A DNA stretch of 59,226 bases from NCBI GenBank assembly GCA_964523295.1, contig CAZGAH010000015.1, forward strand, positions 1 through 59,226. The letters run 5' to 3'. This DNA is from CAZGAH01 sp964523295 (GTDB taxonomy: Bacteria > Desulfobacterota > Desulfovibrionia > Desulfovibrionales > Desulfovibrionaceae). Numbering within the stretch: position 1 is the first letter of the stretch; every line of letters begins with the position of its first letter. The translations under genes were made by a program, and so were the position numbers. Positions 44,713 through 53,926 of the stretch are shown here, one piece after another. The notes beneath the pieces are model-generated. The model was not told the DNA's origin. It made no database searches and worked only from the letters and a program-made list of their open reading frames with translations.

Positions 44713-46677
44713 GTGAGCACGAATTCTCAAAACCGCGCGCCCGAGGCCCTGGTTTCGGATCCAGCCTCGGTGGAAATGCTGCACAAGGCGCGGGCCGAAC
44801 AGGTGCCTACCGTGTTCGAGCGCTACGAGACGCAGCGCTCGCAATGCGCTTTTGGCCGCCAGGGGGTCTGCTGCCGGGTCTGCCACATGGGCCCCTGCCG
44901 CATTTCGGCCAAGGCGCCGCGCGGCATCTGCGGCGCCGACGCCGACACCATCGTGGCGCGCAACTTTCTGCGCGAGGTGGCGGCCGGGAGCGCGGCGCAC
45001 GCCGATCATTGCCGGCACCTGGTGCTGCTGCTCAAGAAGACGGCTCAGGGCGAGGAAACGGACTATTCGATCAAGGATATTGACGCGCTCAGAAACCAGG
45101 CCAGGATGTACGGCCTGCCCGGGGCGGACGAACGCGAACCGGCCGATCTGGCCCGCGACCTGGCAGCCTGCTTTCTGGCCGAATTCACTGATCAGGAATC
45201 CCCGCTACGCACGACGCTTCTCGCTCCGCTGAAGCGACAGGCCGTCTGGCGCAATGCGGACGCAACGCCCGGCGGCATCGACCGCATGATTGTCGAGGCG
45301 TTGCACCGCGGTCACATCGGCGTGGATCATGACTATCGGAACATCCTCTTGCACGCCTTCCGCACGTCGCTGGCCGACGGCTGGGGCGGCTCGCGCATCG
45401 CCTCCATGGCCTCGGACGTGCTTTTCGGCACGCCCATGCCCGTCCGCAGCCAGGCCAATCTGGGCGTGTTGCAGGCCGCGAACGTGAACATCCTGGTGCA
45501 TGGGCACGAGCCCGCGCTCTCGGAGCTGCTGGCCGCGGCCGTGCGGGACAAGAAACTGCTGGAACGCGCGCGTGGGGTCGGCGCGGCCGGGATCACCCTG
45601 GCCGGCATCTGCTGCACGGCCAACGAGGTGCTCATGCGTCACGGCATCCCCGTTGCCGGGAATTTTCTGCAGCAGGAGCTGGCGCTCATCACCGGCGCGG
45701 TCGAACTCATGGTCACGGACGTGCAGTGCGTAATGCCCAGCCTCCCGACCGTGGCGGCGAACTATCACACCGAGGTCGTCTCCACCAGCGACATCGCCCG
45801 CACGGTCGGCGCCACGCATCTGCCCTTCGAGCACCACCGGGCCATGGACTGCGCGAGGGAGCTGGTCCGGCGCGCCGTGGACAACTTCAGCCGCCGCGAC
45901 CCGGCCAAAGTCTCCATACCCACGCATACGCGCCCGCTGGTGGCCGGATTCAGCCTGGAGGCCGTGAAGCGGCTGCTGGGCGGACGGTTCCGGGCCTCGT
46001 TGCGTCCGCTCAACGACGCGGTCATCGCCGGCCGCATCAAGGGCGTGGCCGGCATCGTGGGCTGCAACAATCCCAAAACGAAGCTCGACGCCTACATCAA
46101 CGCGGTGACGCGCGAGCTTGTGGCCAACGATGTGCTCGTGCTCAAGACCGGCTGCGCCGCGCTGGCCTCGGCCAAGGCCGGGATGCTCGCGCCCGAGGCC
46201 GCGCTCGAGTACGCCGGTCCCGGATTGAGGGAGGTCTGCCAGGCCACGGGCCTGCCGCCGGTGCTGCATCTGGGCAGCTGCGTGGACAATTCCCGGATAC
46301 TCGAGGCGGCGGCCGCCATGCTGGCCGAGGGCGGTCTGGGCGAGGATTTCAGCGATTTGCCGGCCGTGGGCCTGGCCCCGGAGTGGATGAGCGAGAAGGC
46401 CGTGGCCATCGGCTGCTATTTTGTCGCCTCGGGCCTGGAAGTCATCCTGGGGCAGCCCTTCCACGTCGGCGGATCGCCGGCAGTGGAGGCCTTTCTCGGC
46501 GACGGCGCGCGCGAGATGTTCGGCGCCGGATTCCGCGTCTGCGAGGACCCTGCCCTGGCGGCACGTGAGGCGCTGGAGATCATCGCCCTTAAACGCGAGC
46601 GGCTCGGCATCGATCGCCAGGTCCGGCGCAAGCTTTTCGACATGAAGGACAGGAGGACGCTCGATGTCCGGAACTGA
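44713..46677 (+). CDS. cooS: Ni-dependent carbon monoxide dehydrogenase catalytic subunit
   Basis: CooS interconverts CO2 and CO at a Ni-Fe C-cluster and here most likely supplies CO to acetyl-CoA synthase. The 654-residue product has the N-terminal D/B-cluster cysteines (Cys45, 53, 54, 57 and 62 in CAFGRQGVCCRVCHMGPC). The C-cluster ligands are also present: His263 in HGHEP, the GICC pair at 300-301, Cys339, Cys451 in GCNN, Cys481 and Cys523. The catalytic Lys562 lies in SEKAVAIGC. The GTG at 44713, six bases after AAGGAG, is the start; an open frame from 44626 is not used. It leads the operon, 41 bases before the ACS fusion. Confidence 0.96.
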   Translation: MSTNSQNRAPEALVSDPASVEMLHKARAEQVPTVFERYETQRSQCAFGRQGVCCRVCHMGPCRISAKAPRGICGADADTIVARNFLREVAAGSAAHADHCRHLVLLLKKTAQGEETDYSIKDIDALRNQARMYGLPGADEREPADLARDLAACFLAEFTDQESPLRTTLLAPLKRQAVWRNADATPGGIDRMIVEALHRGHIGVDHDYRNILLHAFRTSLADGWGGSRIASMASDVLFGTPMPVRSQANLGVLQAANVNILVHGHEPALSELLAAAVRDKKLLERARGVGAAGITLAGICCTANEVLMRHGIPVAGNFLQQELALITGAVELMVTDVQCVMPSLPTVAANYHTEVVSTSDIARTVGATHLPFEHHRAMDCARELVRRAVDNFSRRDPAKVSIPTHTRPLVAGFSLEAVKRLLGGRFRASLRPLNDAVIAGRIKGVAGIVGCNNPKTKLDAYINAVTRELVANDVLVLKTGCAALASAKAGMLAPEAALEYAGPGLREVCQATGLPPVLHLGSCVDNSRILEAAAAMLAEGGLGEDFSDLPAVGLAPEWMSEKAVAIGCYFVASGLEVILGQPFHVGGSPAVEAFLGDGAREMFGAGFRVCEDPALAAREALEIIALKRERLGIDRQVRRKLFDMKDRRTLDVRN

Positions 46678-46718
46678 TCGCAGCGCCGACCCGGCCGGCG
46701 CCAGGGAGGGGTTGCGCC

Positions 46719-49700
46719 ATGTCTAAGGAAATCTGCACTGCCGCGATAGACGGCGCGCAGCGCTGGATAGAGCGGGCCCATGCGGCACTGGACGCAGCCA
46801 AGGCCGCGCACGGGGCCGACTGCCCGGTCGGGTTCCCGGAGACGGCCTATCATTTGCCGATCACCTACGCACTGACGGGTCTTGAAGTCCGCACCCTGGC
46901 CGACCTCGACCGGACTTTGCACTACGCGCGCAACCTGACACCGGACAGACCTGCCGCGGATTGCTGGCTGCCCTATCTGGGCGCGGCGCTCGACGCCGGA
47001 TCCGCCGCGCTGTTCGCCTGCGAGGCGCTCGAGGCCTGCCGCTACGTGAACGGGCCGCATCCCGTGCAGGGCATCTGGCTCGGCGCTGCGTCCGACGTGC
47101 TCATGCGCGAGCGCGGGGTGGAATTCGTCGATGGCACGGCGCCGGGTTTCGCCGCGATCACCGGCGCCGCGCCCACGAACGCCATTGCAGTGCGCATCGC
47201 CCGCGAGCTGCAGGAAAAGAATCTCTATGTGTTCATGGCCGGCCGCACGTCCTCGGAACACGGCGAAAAGCAGTTCGCCGAGCAGCTCGCCGAGGAAGGC
47301 GTCCAGCTCGGCTGGGAGAGCCGGCTGGTTCCCTTCGGTCCCGACGCCTCGGCGCTCGTATACGCGCTCGGCTTTGCCAGCCGCGCGGCCATGGCCTTCG
47401 GTAACGTCAAACCCGGCGACGCGCGCGGCAACCTGCTCTATAACAAGTCGCGCGTCTTTGCTTTTGTCCTGGCCCTGGGCGAGGTCTCCGCCGAGCAGTA
47501 CGCCCTGGCCGCCGGCGCCATCACCTACGGGTTTCCGGTCGTCGCCGACACCGCCATTCCGGAAATTTTGCCGTCCGGCATCTGCACCTACGAGCACGTT
47601 GTCGCCAGCGTGCCGCACGAATCCATGGTCGAGCGCGCGCTGGATATCCGCGGGTGCAAGGTCAAGGTGACAAAGATCGACATCCCCGTGCCCTATGGCG
47701 CCGCATTCGAAGGGGAGCTGATCCGCAAGCACGACGTGCACGTCGAATTCGGCGGCAACAAATCCCCGGCCTTTGAATTCGTCTCCATGGTGGACATGGA
47801 CCAGATTCCCGAAAGCGGCGTGGACCTGGTCGGTCCCGACGTGGACACCGTTGACCGGGGGACTGCCCTGCCGCTGGCCATCTGGGTCGAAGTCGCCGGT
47901 CGCAAGATGCAGTCCGATTTCGAGCCCGTGCTCGAGCGCCAGATTCACCATCTGCTCAACGGCGCGGAGGGCATCTGGCACATGGGACAGCGCGATCTCG
48001 TCTGGACGCGCATCTCGCGCAACGCCTTCGCCCGGGGACTGCGACTGAAACACTACGGCGAGATCATCCGCGCGCGCCTGCTCTCCGACTACCCGGCCAT
48101 CGTGGACAAAGTCCACGTCACGCTGGTTACCGACGCGGACGAAGTCCAGCGCCGGCTGGACTACGCGCGCCAGGTCTACGACCAGCGCACCCGCCGGCTG
48201 GCAGCCCTGACCGACGACGCCGTGGATACCTTCTATTCCTGCCTGCTCTGCCAGTCCTTTGCCCCGAACCATGTCTGCGTGATCAGCCCCGAGCGTGCGG
48301 GATTGTGCGGCGCCTATACCTGGCTGGACGGCAAGGCCGCGCACGAAATCGACAATACCGGCCCCAACCAGCCCGTACCCAAGGGCGAGTGCCTGGACCC
48401 CGAGCGCGGGCTCTGGGATGGCGTCAACGAATACGCCTTTCAGAACAGCCATAAAAGCGTGGAGCGACTGTGCATGTATTCGCTCATGGACGCGCCCATG
48501 ACCAGTTGCGGCTGCTTCGAGGCCATCTGCGCCTATGTGCCCGAATGCAACGGCGTCATGGCCGTTCCGCGTGAATACGCTGGCGATACGCCACTGGGTC
48601 TGCGCTTCTCCACCCTGGCCGGCAACGTGGGCGGCGGACAGCAGACGCCGGGCTTTCTCGGCTGCTCGAAAACCTGGTTCGCCTCCAAAAAATTCCTTCA
48701 GGCCGAAGGCCGTCAGGCCAGGCTGGTCTGGATGCCCACGATCCTGAAAGAACAATTGCGAGCCGATCTGGAGGAGCGCTTTCAGACGCTCGGATTGCAG
48801 GATTTCCTGGGCAAGATAGCCGACGAAAACATAGCCGTGGACGCGCAGGATATCCGCTCCTTCATGGAGCGCGTCGGCCACCCGGCCTTGACCCTGCCCC
48901 CCATGGACGAATTCACCAGCCCCGACGACACCGCGTCCCCGGTCGCGTCACCGGAAACGGCAGCCGCGCCGCAGCCTGCACCAGTCGCGACGGCCGCTCC
49001 CGACGTTCAGGACGCCCCGATGCCGTCCGTCGCAGGCGCGAGCGTTCCCGAAGCGTCCGAGCCCGCGGCGCCGCTGCCCGATGACCTGGCCCGGCTCAAG
49101 GACGACATTGTCGGACAGCTCAAGCGGGAGCTGAAGGTTGAGCTGGGTCGCGACATCGCCGCGGCCATCATCGATACGCTGCAACACTCGTTCGGCGTCG
49201 CGTCGTCCCGGCCCGCTCACACGGCGGCGCCGCTGGTCACGCCGCCGGTGACCACGCCGCCTGCCGCGAGCCTTCCCGATCACCAGGCGCCGCCGGCCCC
49301 GGCCGTTGCGCCCGTTCTCTCCGCTGCGCCGACGCCGTCCGGGTCGGCAGCCTCGCCCGCTCAGGGGGCTGCCTCGACCTCGCCGGAGCCCAGACCAGCT
49401 CCCCCGCGTGCAGCCAGCCGCATCGGCGCGATACGCTCGTTTCCGATCCGGAAGACTGCGACCGAGCTGCCCGTGCATACGGTGCAGCTGGGCGCCTGGG
49501 CCGGCCAGGGAGGTACGCGCGGACGCTGCCTGACCGTAGGCGGAGCCACGGCCATGCCCTTTCATCTGCACGAGGCGACGCCGCCACACCGTCCGCGCAT
49601 TGCCATGGAGGTTTTCGACGTCGTCGGGGAAAAATATCCGCCCGTACTCAGGGCCATCTATGGCGACCTGCTCCTTGATCCGCCGGCCATGGCCCGCGTG

Positions 49701-50411
49701 CTTGTGGAACGCTACGGCGCCGACCTCGTCAGCGTACGGCTCGACGCCACCCATCCCGAACGCGGCGGGCGTACTCCAGAGCAGGCCGTGGAGCTGGTCG
49801 GCAGCGTGCTGCGCGCCGTGGATGTCCCGCTGATCGTCACCGGGCACAACCATTTCGAAAGCTCCAATGAGACGCTCAAGGCCGTGGCCAAGGCCTTCAG
49901 TGGCGAAAATCTGCTCCTGAACTGGGTCGAAAGCGACAATTACCGCACCCTGGCAGGCGCGGCCATGGCCTACGGGCACTGCCTGGTGGCGCAGAGCCCC
50001 ATTGACGTGAACATTGCCAAGCAGCTGAACATTCTGCTCGAAAACATGGACCTGAGTCTGGACCGCGTGCTTATCGACCCGACCACCGGAGCGCTCGGCT
50101 ACGGCCTGGAGTATACCTATTCGGTCATGGAGCGGATTCGTCTGACCGGACTGGCCGGCGACCGGCGGCTGGCCTCGCCCATGTTCGTGGCCGTGGGGCC
50201 GGAGTGTTGCCGCATCAAGGAGTTTCGCGCCCTGGACAAGGATTTCCCCGCCTGGGGCGCACTGGAGCGGCGGGCCATGCTCTGGGAACTGAGCACGGCC
50301 ACGTCCCTGCTCTACGCCGGAGCGGACGTCCTGCTGTTGTATCATCCGGAGGCTGCGCTGGAGCTGCGTCGCGCCATCGACGCGCTCATGGATCAGACCC
50401 GGGCCGACTGA
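46719..50411 (+). CDS. acsB/acsD: Acetyl-CoA synthase fused to corrinoid iron-sulphur protein small subunit (AcsB-AcsD)
   Basis: One uninterrupted 1230-codon frame. Residues 1 to about 731 are acetyl-CoA synthase, which joins CO, a methyl group and CoA. The A-cluster cubane ligands Cys508, Cys511, Cys520 and Cys530 and the distal nickel Cys597-Gly-Cys599 keep the exact spacing of the Moorella enzyme, offset by two. Residues 732-905 are a Pro/Ala-rich linker with one long amphipathic helix (about 788-826, DDLARLKDDIVGQLKREL). Residues about 905-1230 match AcsD/CdhD, the TIM-barrel small subunit of the corrinoid protein (TVGGATAMPFHLHEA, IVTGHNHFE, DPTTGALGYGLEYTYSVMER). No gap or frame break occurs. 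The site GGGAGGGG precedes ATG 46719, and acsC follows after 58 bases. Confidence 0.93.
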   Translation: MSKEICTAAIDGAQRWIERAHAALDAAKAAHGADCPVGFPETAYHLPITYALTGLEVRTLADLDRTLHYARNLTPDRPAADCWLPYLGAALDAGSAALFACEALEACRYVNGPHPVQGIWLGAASDVLMRERGVEFVDGTAPGFAAITGAAPTNAIAVRIARELQEKNLYVFMAGRTSSEHGEKQFAEQLAEEGVQLGWESRLVPFGPDASALVYALGFASRAAMAFGNVKPGDARGNLLYNKSRVFAFVLALGEVSAEQYALAAGAITYGFPVVADTAIPEILPSGICTYEHVVASVPHESMVERALDIRGCKVKVTKIDIPVPYGAAFEGELIRKHDVHVEFGGNKSPAFEFVSMVDMDQIPESGVDLVGPDVDTVDRGTALPLAIWVEVAGRKMQSDFEPVLERQIHHLLNGAEGIWHMGQRDLVWTRISRNAFARGLRLKHYGEIIRARLLSDYPAIVDKVHVTLVTDADEVQRRLDYARQVYDQRTRRLAALTDDAVDTFYSCLLCQSFAPNHVCVISPERAGLCGAYTWLDGKAAHEIDNTGPNQPVPKGECLDPERGLWDGVNEYAFQNSHKSVERLCMYSLMDAPMTSCGCFEAICAYVPECNGVMAVPREYAGDTPLGLRFSTLAGNVGGGQQTPGFLGCSKTWFASKKFLQAEGRQARLVWMPTILKEQLRADLEERFQTLGLQDFLGKIADENIAVDAQDIRSFMERVGHPALTLPPMDEFTSPDDTASPVASPETAAAPQPAPVATAAPDVQDAPMPSVAGASVPEASEPAAPLPDDLARLKDDIVGQLKRELKVELGRDIAAAIIDTLQHSFGVASSRPAHTAAPLVTPPVTTPPAASLPDHQAPPAPAVAPVLSAAPTPSGSAASPAQGAASTSPEPRPAPPRAASRIGAIRSFPIRKTATELPVHTVQLGAWAGQGGTRGRCLTVGGATAMPFHLHEATPPHRPRIAMEVFDVVGEKYPPVLRAIYGDLLLDPPAMARVLVERYGADLVSVRLDATHPERGGRTPEQAVELVGSVLRAVDVPLIVTGHNHFESSNETLKAVAKAFSGENLLLNWVESDNYRTLAGAAMAYGHCLVAQSPIDVNIAKQLNILLENMDLSLDRVLIDPTTGALGYGLEYTYSVMERIRLTGLAGDRRLASPMFVAVGPECCRIKEFRALDKDFPAWGALERRAMLWELSTATSLLYAGADVLLLYHPEAALELRRAIDALMDQTRAD

Positions 50412-50469
50412 GCCCCGAACACGGTGACGACGCTCCGGCGACACTCCGGAGCCGATACGAGGTTTCCCC

Positions 50470-51816
50470 ATGGCCCTGACGCCGTTGCAGATACACAAGC
50501 TGCTGCCCAAGACCAACTGCAAAGAGTGCGGTTCCAACACCTGCATGGCCTTTGCCATGAAGCTGGCGGCCAAAAAGGCCGCGCTGTCCGAGTGTCCCTA
50601 CGCCTCGGACGAGGCCAGCCGGGTGCTCGGCGCCGCAGCCGAACCGCCCGTGCGCGCCGTGCGTCTGGGGCCATCCGGCACGCTCGTCCTCGGCGAGGAG
50701 ACCGTGCTCTATCGCCACGAAAAAACCTTCGTGCATCCGACGGCGCTGGCCGTAGACATCCCCCTTGCCGCCGGGCTCGACCAGGCCGTGCTCACGCTGA
50801 CCGACGTCAAGGACTATGCGCTCGAGCGCGTGGGCGAAACCATGGGACTGGACATGGTCTCGATCACGCACGGGCCCGGGGACTCCTCCGCGAGCTTTGC
50901 CGAGGCGGCGAAGCTGGCCTGGACCAGTCTGGAGCGTCCGCTCGTGCTGCGCAGTACCGCCTCTGACGGTATCGAGGCGCTGCTGGCTGCCGGCGAAGCG
51001 GTCAAGGGCTCCCGCAGCGTGCTCTACGCGACCGCCGCCAGCAACCCAGACGCCCTGGCCATGCTCGCGCAGGCCACCGGTCACGCCCTGGCGATCACGG
51101 CGGCGGACACGGACACGCTGGTACACCTGGCCACGGCGCTGCGTCAGCGCGACGTGAACGACCTGCTGCTGGCCCTGCCCGCCCTGAGCCTGGCCGAGGC
51201 CTTCCAACTCAACACCATCGCCCGGACAGCGGCCATCAAGGACTCGATCAAGGCCCTGGGGTATCCGCTGCTGCGCTATGTGGAAGCGGCCACGCCCGGT
51301 CAGATCACCGTGCAGGCCGTCACCGAGATACTCAAGTACGGCTCGGTCTGCGTGCTCCCGAACTTCGACGCCGCCCAGCTGGCCGCGTTGTTTGCCCTGC
51401 GACAGAACATCTATACGGATCCGCAGAAACCCATTCAGGTGGAACCCCGCGTGTACGCGGTCGGCGAGCCCGACGCGGAGTCGCCGGTGTTCGTGACGAC
51501 CAACTTCTCCCTCACCTATTTTCTTGTCGCCGGCGAAATCGAAAACTCCGGCCTGTCGGCCTGGCTGGCTGTGCCCGACTGCGAGGGCATGTCCGTGCTC
51601 ACGGCCTGGGCCGCGGGCAAGTTCTCCGGCGCGCAGGTGGCCAGGTTCATCCTGGAGGCCGGCCTGGACAGCCGCTTGACCCGCAAGCGCGTGGTCATCC
51701 CCGGGTACTCGGCGGTCATCCGCGGCGAACTCGAGGACGGGCTGCCCGGGTGGGAGGTCATGGTCGGACCGCAGGAAGCCGGCGACCTCGAAGCCTTCGT
51801 CAAAGCGCATTTCTGA
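50470..51816 (+). CDS. acsC: Corrinoid iron-sulphur protein large subunit AcsC/CdhE
   Basis: This is the large subunit of the methyl-carrying corrinoid protein of the Wood-Ljungdahl pathway. The 448-residue product has the N-terminal [4Fe-4S] motif with Cys17, Cys20, Cys25 and Cys42 (TNCKECGSNTC), a TIM-barrel middle and a C-terminal cobalamin-binding domain (KRVVIPGYSAVIRGELED). It must pair with the AcsD half of the preceding fusion. RACo follows after 49 bases. Confidence 0.94.
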   Translation: MALTPLQIHKLLPKTNCKECGSNTCMAFAMKLAAKKAALSECPYASDEASRVLGAAAEPPVRAVRLGPSGTLVLGEETVLYRHEKTFVHPTALAVDIPLAAGLDQAVLTLTDVKDYALERVGETMGLDMVSITHGPGDSSASFAEAAKLAWTSLERPLVLRSTASDGIEALLAAGEAVKGSRSVLYATAASNPDALAMLAQATGHALAITAADTDTLVHLATALRQRDVNDLLLALPALSLAEAFQLNTIARTAAIKDSIKALGYPLLRYVEAATPGQITVQAVTEILKYGSVCVLPNFDAAQLAALFALRQNIYTDPQKPIQVEPRVYAVGEPDAESPVFVTTNFSLTYFLVAGEIENSGLSAWLAVPDCEGMSVLTAWAAGKFSGAQVARFILEAGLDSRLTRKRVVIPGYSAVIRGELEDGLPGWEVMVGPQEAGDLEAFVKAHF

Positions 51817-51865
51817 ACGAGGCGCGCAGCGATCGGTCTCCCGGACCGGTCGGAGGCGGGAGACG

Positions 51866-53818
51866 ATGCCCAGAGTGACCTTTCTTCCCCGGGATATCGC
51901 CATCGAAGCGCAGCCCGGCGACGAGCTGCTGGCCGTGGCGGCCAGGGCCGGCATCCGACTGGCTGCGGAGTGCGGCGGAAAGGGAACCTGCGGTTCCTGC
52001 CTGGCCCTGGTGCAGCAGGGGCGCGTGGACGGAGAAAGCCGACGCTTTCTCTCCCCCGAGCAGATCGAGGCCGGCTACGTGCTGAGTTGCCTGAGCCGCG
52101 TGGCCGATGTGCCGGTCACGCTGCTGGTAACGGAAGCTACGCGCGCGCTTGCCGGCCAGTTCGCCGACGACGCGGACGCCGAGATATCGAATGACAGCCC
52201 ACCCCTCGTCGCGCCGCCCCTTCTCCTGCCCCCGGTGCGCCGGTATCGCCTGGGCGTGCCCGAACCGCAGCCCCTGGACGGACTATCCGACCTGGACCGT
52301 TTACAGCGAGCCTGGAGCAAGGCGCTCAGGGAACACGCGCCCGAGGCGACATCGCGGCCCGGCGTTTCGTCGCCCCCTCCCCTCCTCCCGCTGCCCCTGC
52401 TGCGCGGATTATCGGGCGCGCTTCGCGCTGCGCACGGGCGGGTGACCCTCTTCGTTCACGAGCAGGCCGGTCGGGTCGAGTGCTGCGACCTGCTCCCTGA
52501 CCATCCGGACGGCCGGCATTACGGCGCGGCGATCGACCTGGGAACCACGAGCGTGGCCGCGACCCTGCTCGACCTCGAAACAGGGCGCGAGCTCGGCACG
52601 CGCAGCGACTACAACGCGCAGGCCGAGCACGGACTCGATGTCATCAGCCGGATAGAATACTGCCGCCGCCCGGGCGGCCTGAACACCCTGCGCGCCGCGG
52701 TACGCAAGACGCTGAACGGCCTGCTGCGCGAGCTTGTCCGCGCGACCGGATGCACCACCGAGGAGATACGTACGCTGTCGCTGGCCGGGAACACGGTCAT
52801 GACCCACCTCTTTCTGGGGCTGGAGCCGGAGCACGTCCGGCTGGCGCCATACGTACCGACATTGTTACGCACGCCGCCGCTGCGTGCCGGGGAACTCGGC
52901 CTGGCAGCGCACCCGCTCGCGCCCCTGCTGTTCGCCCCGTGCGTCGGCAGCTACGTGGGCGGAGACATTGTTTCCGGGCTGCTGTGTACGGACATGGACA
53001 GCAACGAGGCCCTGACCCTGTACATCGACGTCGGCACCAATGGCGAACTCGTGCTGGGGAATCGGGATTTCATGCTCTGCTGCGCCTGCTCCGCCGGGCC
53101 GGCCTTCGAGGGCGCGGGCCTGACCTGCGGGATGCGCGCCGCTGCCGGCGCCGTGGAGCGCGTTGCCGTCAACGCCGGGGACGGCGCCTGTCTGGTCAGC
53201 GTTCTTCCCGGCCCGGACGGTCGGGCGGTGCCCGCGGCCGGCATCTGCGGCTCGGGCATTATCAGCCTGCTGGCAGGCCTGTTCGCGACGGGCTGGCTCG
53301 ATGCCGCCGGTCGCTTCGAGCGCGAGCGGCAGTGTGCCTCCATCCGCCGGGACGGCAGGCGCGCCGCGTACGTGTTGCAGCCGCCCGGTGGCGGAACGGA
53401 ACGCGAATTGGTGGTCACCGAGGCCGACGTGGAGAACATTCTGCGGGCCAAGGCAGCCATCTACGCCGGCAGTGCGCTGTTGCTGGAAAAGGCCGGGCTC
53501 GACTTCGCCAGTCTGGACCGGGTGATCGTAGCCGGAGGCTTCGGTCGTTATCTGGACGTGGAACAGGCGGTGACGATCGGCCTGCTTCCCGATATCCTGC
53601 GTACGCGGTTTCAATTCATCGGCAACGCCTCGCGCCGCGGCGCTGCCCTGGCGCTGCTCTCGGAGGAGGCCCGCCGCCGCCGCGACGCGTGCGCCACCCG
53701 ACTGACCTACCTCGATCTCTCGTCCGAACCCGAATTCATGCATCAGTACACTGCAGCCCTGTTCCTGCCGCACACCGAGGCCGAGCGCTTTCCCAGCGTG
53801 GCCGGCGTCCGTTTCTGA
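51866..53818 (+). CDS. RACo-type reductive activator of the corrinoid iron-sulphur protein
   Basis: This ATP-dependent activator re-reduces inactive Co(II) corrinoid to Co(I). The 650-residue product has an N-terminal [2Fe-2S] ferredoxin domain with Cys36, Cys42, Cys45 and Cys75, then a Pro-rich linker (about 105-195). An ASKHA-type ATPase follows (AIDLGTTSVAATLL, LSLAGNTVMTHLFLG, CSAGPAFEGAGL and VIVAGGFGRYLDVEQA). The ribosome binding site is GGGAGACG. It completes a cooS-acsBD-acsC-activator set. The methyltransferase AcsE, a CooC-type nickel inserter and folate-branch genes are not in the window. Confidence 0.9.
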   Translation: MPRVTFLPRDIAIEAQPGDELLAVAARAGIRLAAECGGKGTCGSCLALVQQGRVDGESRRFLSPEQIEAGYVLSCLSRVADVPVTLLVTEATRALAGQFADDADAEISNDSPPLVAPPLLLPPVRRYRLGVPEPQPLDGLSDLDRLQRAWSKALREHAPEATSRPGVSSPPPLLPLPLLRGLSGALRAAHGRVTLFVHEQAGRVECCDLLPDHPDGRHYGAAIDLGTTSVAATLLDLETGRELGTRSDYNAQAEHGLDVISRIEYCRRPGGLNTLRAAVRKTLNGLLRELVRATGCTTEEIRTLSLAGNTVMTHLFLGLEPEHVRLAPYVPTLLRTPPLRAGELGLAAHPLAPLLFAPCVGSYVGGDIVSGLLCTDMDSNEALTLYIDVGTNGELVLGNRDFMLCCACSAGPAFEGAGLTCGMRAAAGAVERVAVNAGDGACLVSVLPGPDGRAVPAAGICGSGIISLLAGLFATGWLDAAGRFERERQCASIRRDGRRAAYVLQPPGGGTERELVVTEADVENILRAKAAIYAGSALLLEKAGLDFASLDRVIVAGGFGRYLDVEQAVTIGLLPDILRTRFQFIGNASRRGAALALLSEEARRRRDACATRLTYLDLSSEPEFMHQYTAALFLPHTEAERFPSVAGVRF

Positions 53819-53926
53819 TGATTCCGTGACACCCGGGAGCCCGTTGCATTTTCCCTTGCCGGGGGCTGGGAAATACGGCATGTCCAGGTAATCCGACATT
53901 CAGACACCGGCAGGACAGGCAAGAAC

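Noticed and set aside
46416..48881. 821-codon minus-strand frame opposite cooS/acsB
   Set aside because: Shadow of the two strongly supported + strand genes; translation is low-complexity with no family match.
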